From Rossellomorea vietnamensis (GTDB lineage: Bacteria > Bacillota > Bacilli > Bacillales > Bacillaceae_B), in the NCBI RefSeq assembly GCF_001305855.1, contig NZ_LIXZ01000002.1:186001-250000 (forward strand): 64,000 nt of DNA, written 5' to 3'. Both the position numbers and the translations under genes were made by a program. A model generated the notes under the pieces. The model was not told where the DNA came from and searched no databases. It saw nothing but the letters and a program-made list of their open reading frames with translations. Every line of letters starts with the position of its first letter. Position 1 is the first letter of the stretch. Below, one piece after another: positions 15,377 to 26,274 of this stretch.

Positions 15377-16651
15377 TTATGCTTCCATGTTATCGATTAA
15401 TGCAGTACCGAACTCAGAGCATTTCACTTCTGTCGCTCCATCCATCAGACGGGCGAAGTCATACGTTACGACTTTAGAAGCGATTGTTTTTTCCATTGAT
15501 TTTGTGATCAGGTTAGCAGCTTCTGTCCAACCAAGGTGTTCAAGCATAAGTACACCTGAAAGGATGACAGATGAAGGATTCACTTTATCCATACCTGCAT
15601 ATTTAGGAGCCGTTCCGTGAGTTGCCTCAAAGATCGCATGTCCTGATTCGTAGTTGATATTTGCTCCAGGAGCAATACCGATTCCACCTACTTGAGCAGC
15701 TAGTGCATCAGAGATGTAATCCCCGTTCAAGTTCATTGTTGCGACAACATCGAACTCAGCAGGTCGAGTAAGGATTTGCTGTAAGAAGATATCAGCGATT
15801 GAATCCTTCACGATGATCTTACCAGCTGCTTCAGCGTCAGATTGAGCTTTGTTCGCTGCTTCCAATCCGTCTGCTTCTTTGATCTTGTCATATTGAGCCC
15901 AAGTGAATACTTTATCGCCGAATTCTTTCTCAGCAAGCTCGTAACCCCAGTTTTTGAAAGCTCCTTCAGTGAACTTCATGATGTTCCCTTTGTGAACAAG
16001 CGTTACTGATTTACGGCCTTCTGTGATCGCGTAATTGATTGCTGCACGAACAAGACGGTTTGTCCCTTCTTCAGAAACAGGCTTGATTCCAATACCGGAT
16101 GTTTCTGGGAAACGGATTTTGTTAGCACCCATTTCATCTTGAAGGAAAGTGATTAATTTTTTCACTTCGTCAGAACCTTTTGCGTACTCGATACCTGCAT
16201 AGATATCTTCAGTGTTTTCACGGAAGATCACCATGTCAGTATCTTCAGGACGCTTAACCGGTGAAGGAACACCTTCGAAGTAGCGTACTGGACGCAGGCA
16301 TGTGAATAGATCCAATTCCTGGCGAAGCGCAACGTTCAATGAACGGATTCCGCCGCCGACAGGAGTCGTAAGTGGACCTTTGATCGCGATGAAATATTCA
16401 CGGATTGCTTCTAATGTATCGTTTGGAAGCCATTCACCCGTTTTATTGAATGCCTTTTCCCCTGCATATACTTCTTTCCAAGAAATCTTGCGCTCACCTT
16501 TGTATGCTTTTTCAACAGAAGCATCTAGGACGCGCTTGGCTGCTGCCCAAATATCTGGACCTGTTCCGTCACCTTCAATGAATGGAACGATTGGGTTGTT
16601 AGGCACATTAAGCTGGCCATTCTGGTTTGTAATTTTTTCACCTTGTGTCAT
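15377..16651 (-). CDS. icd: isocitrate dehydrogenase (NADP+)
   Basis: A 424-residue enzyme that oxidatively decarboxylates isocitrate to 2-oxoglutarate. Shows the N-terminal [16 protein letters not shown] motif, the phosphate/substrate loop region with ...[24 protein letters not shown], and the metal-binding DAxxxQ region in [24 protein letters not shown] specificity follows from family membership. Length matches B. subtilis (423). GGAGG stands before the ATG at 16651. It lies between citZ and mdh. A stem-loop in the citZ-icd gap may set relative expression. Confidence 0.97.
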   Translation of the reverse strand: MTQGEKITNQNGQLNVPNNPIVPFIEGDGTGPDIWAAAKRVLDASVEKAYKGERKISWKEVYAGEKAFNKTGEWLPNDTLEAIREYFIAIKGPLTTPVGGGIRSLNVALRQELDLFTCLRPVRYFEGVPSPVKRPEDTDMVIFRENTEDIYAGIEYAKGSDEVKKLITFLQDEMGANKIRFPETSGIGIKPVSEEGTNRLVRAAINYAITEGRKSVTLVHKGNIMKFTEGAFKNWGYELAEKEFGDKVFTWAQYDKIKEADGLEAANKAQSDAEAAGKIIVKDSIADIFLQQILTRPAEFDVVATMNLNGDYISDALAAQVGGIGIAPGANINYESGHAIFEATHGTAPKYAGMDKVNPSSVILSGVLMLEHLGWTEAANLITKSMEKTIASKVVTYDFARLMDGATEVKCSEFGTALIDNMEA

Positions 16652-16677
16652 TATGTAACCTCCATTTATTCATTATC

Positions 16678-16722
16678 AAAGGGGATGACCCATAAGTTAC
16701 CCATGCAGAGTCATTCCCCTTC
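16678..16722 (-). other. intercistronic stem-loop between citZ and icd
   Basis: AAGGGGAATGAC pairs with GTCATCCCCTT (minus strand, 16721-16710 with 16689-16678), with one bulge. There is no T run after it, so it may be a processing or stabilising hairpin, or a weak terminator, rather than a full stop. Confidence 0.55.
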
Positions 16723-16767
16723 TCCTATTATTACACCAATATTTTTACTATTTGTAAATATTGATGA

Positions 16768-17886
16768 TTAACCTCTTTGTTCAACCGGCACGTATTCTTG
16801 CTTGCCAGGCCCTACATAATCAGCACGAGGGCGGATCAGACGATTATTTGAATATTGTTCAAGGATGTGTGCCAACCAGCCGGATACACGGCTTACAGCA
16901 AAGATCGGGGTGAATAAGTCATGATCGATGCCTAAGCTGTGGTAAACAGATGCTGAGTAGAAATCAACATTTGGCGGTAAGCCTTTATTGGATGTGAATA
17001 CATCTTCAACCTTAACGGACATTTCGTAGTATTTACTTTGTCCTGTCAATTCAGTTAATTTTTTGGACATTTCTTTCAGATGCTTCGCACGTGGGTCTCC
17101 CTGACGGTAAACGCGGTGACCGAAGCCCATGATTTTTTCTTTCTTCTCTAATTTATCAAGGATATACTCTTCTGCTTTATCGACAGATCCAATTTCAGTA
17201 AGCATCTTCATAACCTGCTCATTTGCTCCACCGTGAAGCGGTCCTTTTAAGGCACCGATCGCAGCTGTAACACCTGAATAGACGTCAGATAGAGTTGCGA
17301 CACATACACGTGCTGTGAACGTGGAAGCGTTTAACTCATGGTCGGCATGAAGGACAAGCGCTTTATTGAATGCTTCGACTTCAACAGGCTCAGGATCTTT
17401 CCCTGTGAGCATGTATAGGAAGTTAGCTGCAAAACCTAAGTCCTGACGTGGTGCAATCGGTTCCTGACCGTTGCGGATACGGGCAAAGCTCGTGACGATC
17501 GTCGGGATCTTCGCTTGAAGGCGGACGGCTTTCAGATAGTTTTCCTTCTCTTCCATTACGTCTGCTTTATCATCATACAATCCTAGTAAGGATACAGCTG
17601 AACGTAAAGCGGCCATCGGATGGACTTCCTTGGTGTTGTACATCTTGAAATGCTCGATGACTTCCTTAGGCAATTCAGCGTTAGCTGCTAACAGCTCTGT
17701 AAATTCCTTAAGTTCTGATGCATTAGGTAGTTTCAGATGCCATAATAAGTAGATAACCTCTTCGAAGCTTGCATTATTTGCTAAATCATCAATGTTGTAG
17801 CCAACATATGTAAGGGTATCGTCAATGATGGAACTAATGGACGATGTAGTCGCTACAACTCCTTCTAATCCGCGAGTTGCTGTCAT
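16768..17886 (-). CDS. citZ: citrate synthase II
   Basis: A 372-residue enzyme that condenses oxaloacetate and acetyl-CoA. The catalytic segments GPLHGGANE, MGFGHRVYR and PNVDFYSA carry the family His, His and Asp. HADHELNASTFTARV is also typical. Length equals B. subtilis CitZ (372). First gene of citZ-icd-mdh. The upstream region has two cre-like sequences (18070-18084, 18118-18132), consistent with CcpA repression known for citZ in B. subtilis. AGGAGAGG precedes the start. Confidence 0.97.
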   Translation of the reverse strand: MTATRGLEGVVATTSSISSIIDDTLTYVGYNIDDLANNASFEEVIYLLWHLKLPNASELKEFTELLAANAELPKEVIEHFKMYNTKEVHPMAALRSAVSLLGLYDDKADVMEEKENYLKAVRLQAKIPTIVTSFARIRNGQEPIAPRQDLGFAANFLYMLTGKDPEPVEVEAFNKALVLHADHELNASTFTARVCVATLSDVYSGVTAAIGALKGPLHGGANEQVMKMLTEIGSVDKAEEYILDKLEKKEKIMGFGHRVYRQGDPRAKHLKEMSKKLTELTGQSKYYEMSVKVEDVFTSNKGLPPNVDFYSASVYHSLGIDHDLFTPIFAVSRVSGWLAHILEQYSNNRLIRPRADYVGPGKQEYVPVEQRG

Positions 17887-18210
17887 AATAACCTCTCCTT
17901 TTGTTATATGATTGTCTTTTACCCATTTTCATATGAGTATAAAACCCTACAGAACGATCTATAAAGTCTAGTAGGCTTGTTTAAATAGAACGTAAAAAAA
18001 CGCTGAGCGATTGCTCAATTCCTATACAAAAAATGATTCCCGGCTCTTCCTATTCTATCATGAGAGCTTGGGATGCGCTTACATTTCCTATTATAAACAA
18101 TTATCTGACTTTTGTGAATGAAAACGCATCAATTTCTATAAAAATTATTTTTCTAGAAAAATAAACCATCAGAAAAAAGAGGATCGAAACAGATGCACAC
18201 CAGAGCAGGT
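17887..18210 (-). promoter_or_regulatory. citZ upstream control region
   Basis: A 324-bp gap with no gene. Minus-strand 18084-18070 (ATGTAAGCGCATCCC) and plus-strand 18118-18132 (ATGAAAACGCATCAA) each match the cre consensus WTGNAARCGNWWNCA at 14 of 15 positions. A short hairpin, TGAGC/GCTCA followed by seven T (17994-18017, minus strand), could be an attenuator or the ytwI terminator. A perfect 20-bp palindrome at about 18146-18165 (TTATTTTTC-TA-GAAAAATAA) is AT-rich and of unknown role. Confidence 0.5.
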
Positions 18211-18669
18211 TTACAAAAATAATTCATACAGTTTCATAGCAAGATATGCGATCCCCGCTCCGATCAATGGACCGACGGCAACCCCTTTAAAAAGAGCGAC
18301 GGCTAACACCGTACCAAGGACGAGGGCTGTCGTCAGGTGGGGATCATCTTCCAGGAGAATCAACCCGTTCTTTGCAATCAATGCCACTGCCATCCCTGAG
18401 GCGAGTGCAATCCAGGCATAGGGGGACTTCAACGAATCAAAGAGATCTTTAAAGCCGATTTCTCCTGTTGCAATCGGTGCGAGTACGGCAATCGTAATAA
18501 TCGTCACTCCCCAGTTAATGCCTTTCGACTGAATCGCCGCGAAAATCTTCTCATCGAGCCCAAGCAGCTTCAGTACAATTAGAAATGCTACGGCTATAAT
18601 AATGGATTGATTTTTCGCCAAAAGCCCGATTCCCAATAAAAGCAGTAAAAACATGAATGGCTGAGTCAA
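18211..18669 (-). CDS. ytwI: DUF441 family membrane protein YtwI
   Basis: About 152 residues in four or five hydrophobic segments (FMFLLLLLGIGLLAKN, IIIAVAFLIVLKLLG, WGVTIITIAVLAPIATG, AWIALASGMAVALIAKNG, LVLGTVLAVALFKGVAVGPLIGAGIAYLAM). This is the DUF441/UPF0756 pattern; no function is established. Start uncertain: the TTG at 18669 (LTQPFMF) follows AGGGGATTCA and gives the family length, while an upstream TTG at 18702 would add 11 polar residues. It is divergent from ytvI and upstream of citZ, as in B. subtilis. Confidence 0.88.
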   Translation of the reverse strand: MTQPFMFLLLLLGIGLLAKNQSIIIAVAFLIVLKLLGLDEKIFAAIQSKGINWGVTIITIAVLAPIATGEIGFKDLFDSLKSPYAWIALASGMAVALIAKNGLILLEDDPHLTTALVLGTVLAVALFKGVAVGPLIGAGIAYLAMKLYELFL

Positions 18670-18827
18670 ATGAATCCCCTGCCTCTCCTTTATGTACTCC
18701 AATCATTATCCTACCATATCAACTTTCCACATCATTTATAAAATGCTCCCACCACTGCAAATATATCTTCCTTTCATTTCCTGTCTCCTATAAAATAGAA
18801 GTACTAGACAGGGTAGGAGGGAAACTC

Positions 18828-19934
18828 TTGAATTTAGATTATGTTTATCGAACGATCCGCTTTCTGATCGTTTTAGCAATCATCATTCTATCATTGATTT
18901 CACTCTATTACATATGGAAACTTGCTTATCCATTCATCATCGCCGTCGCCATCGCTTTGTTGATCAATCCCCTGGTGAATGGGCTGGAGAAATGGCTGCC
19001 GAGGATATGGGCCGTCACCGTGTCCCTTATCTTGATCGTCGCCATTTTTGCAGGACTCATCACATTGTTGATCGCCGAAATCGTCTCAGGGGCCAATTAT
19101 TTAGCGGAAGAGCTGCCTAAGCACGTTCAAACTCTTGTTACATATGCAGAAGATTTCATCGTCAGTCAAGTCATCCCTCTTTACAATCAGCTTGCCGGAT
19201 TATTTAAAAATCTTGAAGCCGGCCAGCAGGATACGATCCTCGAAAATGTCCAGACAGCCGGGACGAAAATCGCGACGTCAGCAGGGGATTTCCTGCAAAA
19301 CTTTTTCACGAAACTGCCTCAGCTGATCTCGTGGATCCCAAATGCCGCCTCGGTCCTGATCTTCGCGGCACTCGCCACATTTTTCATCAGTAAGGATTGG
19401 TATACATTATCCGCCAAAGCGGAGAAAATCATTCCTGGTAAGGCAATGAGCAGCGGAAGGAAAGTGTTCGTCGACTTAAAACGGGCACTGTTCGGCTTCA
19501 TCCGTGCCCAATTTACGCTCATTTCCATCACGGCTATCATCGTACTGATAGGATTGATCATCCTCAGAGTAGATTACGCAATCACCATCGCACTCGTGAC
19601 AGGTCTCGTGGATATCCTGCCTTATCTCGGGACAGGGGCCGTGTTCGTGCCGTGGATCATTTATGAATTCATTACGGGCAATACAGGCTTAGGGATCGGC
19701 CTGTCGGTCCTGTACCTGGTCGTTGTAGTCCAGCGGCAGATCATGGAACCGAAAGTATTGTCTTCAAGCATCGGCCTCGATCCCTTGGCCACCCTCATTG
19801 CATTATTTGTCGGGTTTAAACTGATCGGGTTTCTCGGACTGATCGTCGGTCCTGTTGTACTCGTGATTCTCTCCACTTTAAAAAGAGCCGGGGTATTTGA
19901 AGATACGTGGAAATTCATTATGGGTGTAAAATAA
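18828..19934 (+). CDS. ytvI: YtvI, sporulation-associated AI-2E family transporter
   Basis: About 368 residues with seven or eight membrane segments and the AI-2E family pattern: two N-terminal helices, a long amphipathic middle (residues 70-150), then a C-terminal helical bundle including VDILPYLGTGAVFVPW and the GLDPLATLIALFVGFKLIGFLGLIVGPVV signature. Translation probably starts at TTG 18828, eight bases after GGAGGG. The frame is open back to 18657 but has no ribosome site there. Substrate unknown. It is divergent from ytwI and ends at a strong terminator shared with fxsA. Confidence 0.92.
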   Translation: MNLDYVYRTIRFLIVLAIIILSLISLYYIWKLAYPFIIAVAIALLINPLVNGLEKWLPRIWAVTVSLILIVAIFAGLITLLIAEIVSGANYLAEELPKHVQTLVTYAEDFIVSQVIPLYNQLAGLFKNLEAGQQDTILENVQTAGTKIATSAGDFLQNFFTKLPQLISWIPNAASVLIFAALATFFISKDWYTLSAKAEKIIPGKAMSSGRKVFVDLKRALFGFIRAQFTLISITAIIVLIGLIILRVDYAITIALVTGLVDILPYLGTGAVFVPWIIYEFITGNTGLGIGLSVLYLVVVVQRQIMEPKVLSSSIGLDPLATLIALFVGFKLIGFLGLIVGPVVLVILSTLKRAGVFEDTWKFIMGVK

Positions 19935-19973
19935 GAAAACGCACTGCTCTAATGACTGAGCAGTGCGTTTTTT
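19934..19973. terminator. bidirectional terminator between ytvI and fxsA
   Basis: AAAACGCACTGCTC (19936-19949) pairs perfectly with GAGCAGTGCGTTTT (19958-19971), with T runs on either strand. It serves two converging genes. Confidence 0.92.
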
Positions 19974-19974
19974 G

Positions 19975-20361
19975 TTATCTGTATATAATGACGTTCCCTT
20001 TGTTGATCCAGCGCTTGAATAAACGATAGAAGAATGGCTTGAACATTCTTCTTGTGGCCGGGAGTAATAATAGAAACCCAAGGGCATCCGTAATGAATCC
20101 CGGTGTCAGCAGGACGACTCCGCCCACAAGTATACAAATACCATCCATGATGGCATCACCGGGCATCTGGCCATACTGCATGTCCCGCTGCGCTTTTCTT
20201 ATCGTCTCGATTCCCTGCTTCTTAGCTAAATAAGCACCCAAAATTCCCGTCGTGATGATCAACAGGACCGTCGGCACAAGACCAATCGCCTGGCCGGATA
20301 GAACCAATAACCCGATTTCAAGGGCAGGTATGATAATCAATAGTAATAACATATATCTCAT
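19975..20361 (-). CDS. fxsA: FxsA family membrane protein
   Basis: About 128 residues with four hydrophobic segments (LLLLIIIPALEIGLLV, LVPTVLLIITTGILGAYLA, GICILVGGVVLLTPGF, DALGFLLLLPATRR) and a basic C-terminus (FKPFFYRLFKRWINKGN). The PGFITDALGFLLLLP motif is diagnostic. In E. coli FxsA relieves phage T7 exclusion; the Bacillus role is unknown. Start at ATG 20361 after GGAGGAATCC; the open frame extends 5 codons upstream without support. It is convergent with ytvI. Confidence 0.9.
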   Translation of the reverse strand: MRYMLLLLIIIPALEIGLLVLSGQAIGLVPTVLLIITTGILGAYLAKKQGIETIRKAQRDMQYGQMPGDAIMDGICILVGGVVLLTPGFITDALGFLLLLPATRRMFKPFFYRLFKRWINKGNVIIYR

Positions 20362-20486
20362 GATGGATTCCTCCATTTGGTTTAGTACTTGCTTGGTATT
20401 TATTATAGCATATTAGGGAAGTAGTGTTTTATGCGGTGGAGTGGGGACGGTTTTTTCTGTTGTTGCGGTATTTTGAACGACCAATA

Positions 20487-20523
20487 CAAAAAAAACCAGA
20501 GCCCTCAAAAAGACTCTGGTTTC
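20487..20523 (-). terminator. rho-independent terminator after pyk
   Basis: On the minus strand ACCAGAGTC pairs with GGCTCTGGT across 20494-20520, then eight T. It lies about 15 bp past the pyk stop. Confidence 0.88.
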
Positions 20524-20537
20524 CCACAACTATTTAC

Positions 20538-22298
20538 TTACAATACGCTCGCATACCCATTATAGATCACGCCATGAGTCGCATCCACCGTGATTTCCTG
20601 GCCATTCTTGAATAATGAAGTGGCATGGTCCACTCCGACCACGACAGGAATTCCAAGGTTGATACCGACTACAGCTGCATGACTGGTCAGGCCGCCTTCT
20701 TCAACGATCAATGCCGAACATTTCTCAAGGGCCGGCATCATTTCTTTATCCGTGCCGATTGTGACAAGGACAGCTCCTTCAGTCATATTTTTCACGGCTT
20801 CTTCAGCAGAAGTTGCAACGACTGCTTTACCGTATGCAGATTTACGACCAATTCCTTGACCTTTTGCAACGACATCGCCCACTACGTGGATCTTCATCAG
20901 GTTCGTCGTTCCGGATTCACCAATCGGAACACCCGCTGTGATGACGATGCGGTCTCCGTGCTTCGTCATACCTGAGTTGACGCTCTCTTCTACTGCCATA
21001 TCAAGCATTTCATCAGTAGTCGTTACTTTACGGCCGACTGTAGGGTATACGCCCCATACAAGTGCCAGACGGCGTGATACAGAGTCTGTACCAGTCACAG
21101 CTACGATTGGTGCTTTCGGACGGTATTTTGAGATCATGCGTGCCGTGTGACCACTCTCAGTCGGAGCGACAATGGCATTCACATCAAGATTAAGAGCTGT
21201 ATAAGCAACGGATTGACCGATGGCATCCGTCATATTGTGCTCGCTGTCTTTGCTGCGTGAAGATAGGATCGCGTTATAATCAAGGGCCGTTTCAGCTCTA
21301 GACGCGATATTATGCATCGTTTGAACGGCTTCTACAGGGTAAGAACCTGCAGCTGTCTCACCAGAAAGCATGATGGCATCTGTACCGTCAAAAATGGCGT
21401 TGGCTACGTCACTTGCTTCCGCTCTTGTCGGTCTTGGGTTACGCTGCATAGAATCAAGCATTTGAGTCGCCGTGATGACAGGCTTACCAAGTGAGTTACA
21501 TTTCTTGATCAGCATCTTCTGCACAAGTGGTACTTCCTCAGCAGGGATCTCAACACCAAGGTCTCCACGTGCAACCATCAATCCGTCAGATACTTCAAGG
21601 ATTTCATCGATGTTGTCGACACCCTCTTGGTTCTCAATCTTAGGGATGATTTGAATATGAGAAGCATTGTGTTCTTCCAATAATTGACGGATTTCAAGTA
21701 CATCGGATGCACGACGTACGAATGATGCCGCGATAAAGTCAACGCCTTGTCCGATACCGAATACGATATCGCTGGCATCTTTATCAGTGATCCCAGGAAG
21801 GTTCACTGATACGCCCGGTACGTTTACACCTTTTTTATTTTTAAGTGTTCCGCTGTTGGCAACGTATGTGTGGATTTCACCGTTCGCTTTGTCGATTTCC
21901 GTTACTTCCAACCCGATCAACCCGTCATCAAGAAGGATTTTAGAACCGACATGAACATCATCGATCAATCCTTCGTATGTAACGGAGAATTTCTCAGTTG
22001 TTCCCAGTATTTCTTTCATGGAAACGATGATGTTAGATCCTTGAGTTAATTCGATCGCTCCGTCCTGCATATTGTTCGTGCGGATTTCCGGACCTTTTGT
22101 ATCAAGCAGGATCCCGACTGTCTTACCTGCTTTTTCAGCTGCTTCACGGATATTGATGATACGTTGTCCGTGCTCATCGTGGTCACCATGTGAAAAGTTC
22201 AAGCGGGAAACATTCATTCCGGCTTCGATCAGTTCTGATAACTTCTCTACACTTTCACTGGCAGGACCGATCGTACATACTATTTTCGTTTTTCTCAT
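20538..22298 (-). CDS. pyk: pyruvate kinase with C-terminal PEP-utiliser-like domain
   Basis: A 586-residue enzyme converting PEP and ADP to pyruvate and ATP. The TIM barrel includes [11 protein letters not shown], the catalytic Lys region ([12 protein letters not shown]) and [12 protein letters not shown]. The B domain is inserted near residues 70-170 and the regulatory C domain runs to about 475. An extra C-terminal domain of about 110 residues, with [11 protein letters not shown], resembles the phosphohistidine swivel of PEP-utilising enzymes. It is typical of Bacillus pyruvate kinases. Second gene of the pfkA-pyk unit, 30 bp downstream of pfkA. Confidence 0.97.
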   Translation of the reverse strand: MRKTKIVCTIGPASESVEKLSELIEAGMNVSRLNFSHGDHDEHGQRIINIREAAEKAGKTVGILLDTKGPEIRTNNMQDGAIELTQGSNIIVSMKEILGTTEKFSVTYEGLIDDVHVGSKILLDDGLIGLEVTEIDKANGEIHTYVANSGTLKNKKGVNVPGVSVNLPGITDKDASDIVFGIGQGVDFIAASFVRRASDVLEIRQLLEEHNASHIQIIPKIENQEGVDNIDEILEVSDGLMVARGDLGVEIPAEEVPLVQKMLIKKCNSLGKPVITATQMLDSMQRNPRPTRAEASDVANAIFDGTDAIMLSGETAAGSYPVEAVQTMHNIASRAETALDYNAILSSRSKDSEHNMTDAIGQSVAYTALNLDVNAIVAPTESGHTARMISKYRPKAPIVAVTGTDSVSRRLALVWGVYPTVGRKVTTTDEMLDMAVEESVNSGMTKHGDRIVITAGVPIGESGTTNLMKIHVVGDVVAKGQGIGRKSAYGKAVVATSAEEAVKNMTEGAVLVTIGTDKEMMPALEKCSALIVEEGGLTSHAAVVGINLGIPVVVGVDHATSLFKNGQEITVDATHGVIYNGYASVL

Positions 22299-22328
22299 TT
22301 TCTTTACCTCCTGAAATCTTACAACAAT

Positions 22329-23583
<1,255 letters not shown>

Positions 23584-23623
23584 GAAAAAGACTGACAAAT
23601 GGTATCTCCTATTTGTCAGTCCA
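23584..23623 (-). terminator. rho-independent terminator after accA
   Basis: GACTGACAAAT (23590-23600) pairs perfectly with ATTTGTCAGTC (23611-23621), with TTTTTC following on the minus strand. It ends the accD-accA transcript. Confidence 0.9.
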
Positions 23624-23630
23624 TCGTTTG

Positions 23631-24611
23631 TTATGATTTTACCCCGATAAGATCATTTAAAACCGAATATTCACCCATCGCCTTGAATTTTTCATAACGA
23701 TGTTGAATGAGCTCGTCCTTTTTCATCGGAACCAACTCTTTCAGTGAGTTCTTAAGGACGTCGTTGATATATTTCGCCTGTTCCTCGACATCTTTATGGG
23801 CTCCGCCTTTTACTTCCGTGATGATTTCATCGATGATGCCAAGCTCCTTAAGGTCAGGAGCCGTGATCTTCATGGATTCAGCCGCACGTTTCGCCTGGGT
23901 GGAATCCTTCCAGAGGATCGCCGCTGCCCCTTCAGGTGAGATGACGGAGTAGGTGGAGTTTTCAAGCATATGGATATGATTTCCGACTCCAAGTGCCAGG
24001 GCTCCGCCACTACCGCCTTCACCGATGACGATGCAGACGACGGGAACGGTTAGGCCGGCCATCTCCACAAGGTTCCGTGCAATGGCTTCACTCTGACCGC
24101 GTTCTTCTGCCGCTTTCCCGGGATATGCACCCTTTGTATCGATAAAGCAGATGATCGGACGATTGAACTTGTCCGCCTGCTTCATCAAGCGCAAAGCTTT
24201 ACGGTACCCTTCCGGATGAGGCATCCCGAAGTTCCGGCGGATGTTTTCTTTCGTATCTTTCCCTCTTTGGTGACCGATGATGGTCACAGGGACATTGTGA
24301 AACTTCCCGACTCCTGAAACGATCGCTTCGTCATCCCCATACAGACGGTCTCCGTGCATTTCAATGAAGTCCGTAAAGAGATATTTGATATAATCCAGAG
24401 TCGTCGGACGCTCCGGATGACGGGCCACCTGCACCCTTTCCCACGGCTTCATGTTTTCGTAAATATCATTTTGAAGCTTTGTAAGCCGGTTCTCGAGTTT
24501 CTCGATTTCCTTTGATAGATCGACGTCTGAATTCTGAGTGAATTCCCTAAGTTCGGCAATTTTCTTCTTGAGTTCATGTACAGGCTTTTCGAATTCCATC
24601 TCATTTACCAT
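23631..24611 (-). CDS. accA: acetyl-CoA carboxylase carboxyltransferase subunit alpha
   Basis: A 326-residue subunit that, with AccD, moves the carboxyl group from biotin to acetyl-CoA, the first committed step of fatty acid synthesis. The N-terminal coiled region (residues 1-50) precedes the crotonase-like carboxyltransferase fold, with [35 protein letters not shown] and [15 protein letters not shown] (oxyanion glycines). The start overlaps the accD stop by 7 bases, so the two are translationally coupled and made in equal amounts. Length matches B. subtilis (325). Confidence 0.97.
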   Translation of the reverse strand: MVNEMEFEKPVHELKKKIAELREFTQNSDVDLSKEIEKLENRLTKLQNDIYENMKPWERVQVARHPERPTTLDYIKYLFTDFIEMHGDRLYGDDEAIVSGVGKFHNVPVTIIGHQRGKDTKENIRRNFGMPHPEGYRKALRLMKQADKFNRPIICFIDTKGAYPGKAAEERGQSEAIARNLVEMAGLTVPVVCIVIGEGGSGGALALGVGNHIHMLENSTYSVISPEGAAAILWKDSTQAKRAAESMKITAPDLKELGIIDEIITEVKGGAHKDVEEQAKYINDVLKNSLKELVPMKKDELIQHRYEKFKAMGEYSVLNDLIGVKS

Positions 24612-25480
24612 GGCAGATCACCGTCCCACTGATGTATATCAAGTACTGTCCCGATCTTTTCTTTCAACTCGAGTCTCGAGATGACTCCGTCAAGTTGTCC
24701 ATGCTTCAATAAAAATTCGGATGTCTGGAAGTCCTCAGGCAGGTCTTCACGGATCGTCTGCTCGATGATCCTTCTCCCTGCAAATCCGATCAGTGCTCCC
24801 GGCTCCGCAAAGTTATAATCCCCTACGGATGCGAAACTTGCGGATACTCCGCCTGTTGTCGGGTGAGTCATGATCGAGATGAAGAGTCCCCCGTTATCGC
24901 TCAGACGTTTCAACGCTACACTGGTTTTCGCCATCTGCATCAGGGAAAGGACACCTTCCTGCATCCTCGCTCCGCCTGAAGCGGTGAAGATGATGAATGG
25001 TACCTTTCGTTTATCGGCTTCTTCGATGGCTCTCGTGATTTTTTCTCCTACCACCGACCCCATGCTTCCCATCCGGAAACGGGAATCCATGATGGCTGTC
25101 ACGACTTCGACTCCATTTACCTTACCCGATCCCGTCAGCACGGCTTCGTTCATCCCCGTCTTTTTACGGTCTTTTTCCACCTTACTTTCATAGTCAGGGA
25201 AGTTCAGCGGGTTACCCGAAGTCAGGTCATGATCAAGTTCCTTGAATGTGCCCTCATCTATAAAACTATCGACTCTCTCTGGTGAACTCATGCCATGATG
25301 ATATCCACAATGGATGCACACCTTTAAGTTCTTTTGAAGTTCTTTCGTGTACATGATTTTTTTGCAATCAGGACATTTTGTCATGATGCCTTCCGGAACG
25401 TCATGTTTGGCCGCTTCAGAAGGAATCGTTGCATATTTTTTCTTTTCCTTTTTTGATTTGTTAAAAAGTTCCTTTAGCAA
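24605..25480 (-). CDS. accD: acetyl-CoA carboxylase carboxyltransferase subunit beta
   Basis: A 291-residue partner of AccA. An N-terminal zinc ribbon (Cys36, Cys39, Cys55, Cys58) is followed by the carboxyltransferase domain with [31 protein letters not shown] and [17 protein letters not shown]. Translation starts at TTG 25480, seven bases after a full AAGGAGG. Any FapR site controlling lipid synthesis was looked for in 25481-25614 and not recognised. Transcribed with accA. Confidence 0.97.
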   Translation of the reverse strand: MLKELFNKSKKEKKKYATIPSEAAKHDVPEGIMTKCPDCKKIMYTKELQKNLKVCIHCGYHHGMSSPERVDSFIDEGTFKELDHDLTSGNPLNFPDYESKVEKDRKKTGMNEAVLTGSGKVNGVEVVTAIMDSRFRMGSMGSVVGEKITRAIEEADKRKVPFIIFTASGGARMQEGVLSLMQMAKTSVALKRLSDNGGLFISIMTHPTTGGVSASFASVGDYNFAEPGALIGFAGRRIIEQTIREDLPEDFQTSEFLLKHGQLDGVISRLELKEKIGTVLDIHQWDGDLPW

Positions 25481-25614
25481 GGTGAAACCTCCTTACCGAA
25501 TGACACTAGCTTACTTCAGCGGGGAAATATTCCCTTACATGACAGCTGCCCATTCGCTTCTCTATAGTAAATGCATGATATATAACTGCTTGACTATCAG
25601 TTTAATGGAAGTGT

Positions 25615-26274
25615 TTAAAAAAAGATGTTGGAAATTGTCGCGTCTTCATCGACAATTTTCCTAACCCTTCTATACGTCTCTTGCACAGTCTCTTTCTCCT
25701 GTTGATCGATGCCGTGAAGCATCCTGATCAACTCTTCCCTCATATCTTCAGTGAGCTTCTTCTCACCGCAGATCAACGTTTCAAAATCATTCAGGATATA
25801 CCAGATCCGTTGAGACAAATAATTCGAACTCATCATGACGATCTCCCTGAACACGTCGTCCAGATTCTCTGATTCTGAAACTTTCACATGCAGGGAATCT
25901 GTTTTCTTTTTATCTATATACAGAGCTTTCAGTGCCTCTTTTTCAATCAACATCTTGGTTTGAAGAATGTCTTCCTGAGCCATGTCGTCCTGGAGGATAA
26001 ACATGCCAAGAAGATCGATCAGATGGTGATCCCTGAAATCCCGAAGAAAGGTACCTTCTCCTCTCCGGGTTTCAATGAGCCCTAACAGTTCAAGGGCCCG
26101 GAGTGCTTCCCTGACAGAGGAGCGTCCGACGTTCAGACGCTCGGACAACTCCCTTTCTGACGGGATCTTATCTCCAGGCTTCAGACAGTCCTTTGATATC
26201 ATTTCTCTCAGCTGGTGAACAATTCCAATATATACCTTAGCATGAGTTTGGAGAGAGTTCACTTCTGTCATCAT
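25615..26274 (-). CDS. FadR-type GntR family transcriptional regulator
   Basis: A 219-residue regulator with an N-terminal winged helix of the GntR family (GDKIPSERELSERLNVGRSSVREALRALELLGLIETRRGEGTFL, about residues 34-78) and a C-terminal all-helical FCD-like ligand domain (residues 85-210) with few of the usual metal-binding His. It sits between ytsJ and accD, and its ATG overlaps the ytsJ TGA (ATGA), so it is coupled to malic enzyme. The position suggests a metabolite of the pyruvate/malate/acetyl-CoA node as ligand; that is inference. Confidence 0.88.
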   Translation of the reverse strand: MMTEVNSLQTHAKVYIGIVHQLREMISKDCLKPGDKIPSERELSERLNVGRSSVREALRALELLGLIETRRGEGTFLRDFRDHHLIDLLGMFILQDDMAQEDILQTKMLIEKEALKALYIDKKKTDSLHVKVSESENLDDVFREIVMMSSNYLSQRIWYILNDFETLICGEKKLTEDMREELIRMLHGIDQQEKETVQETYRRVRKIVDEDATISNIFF

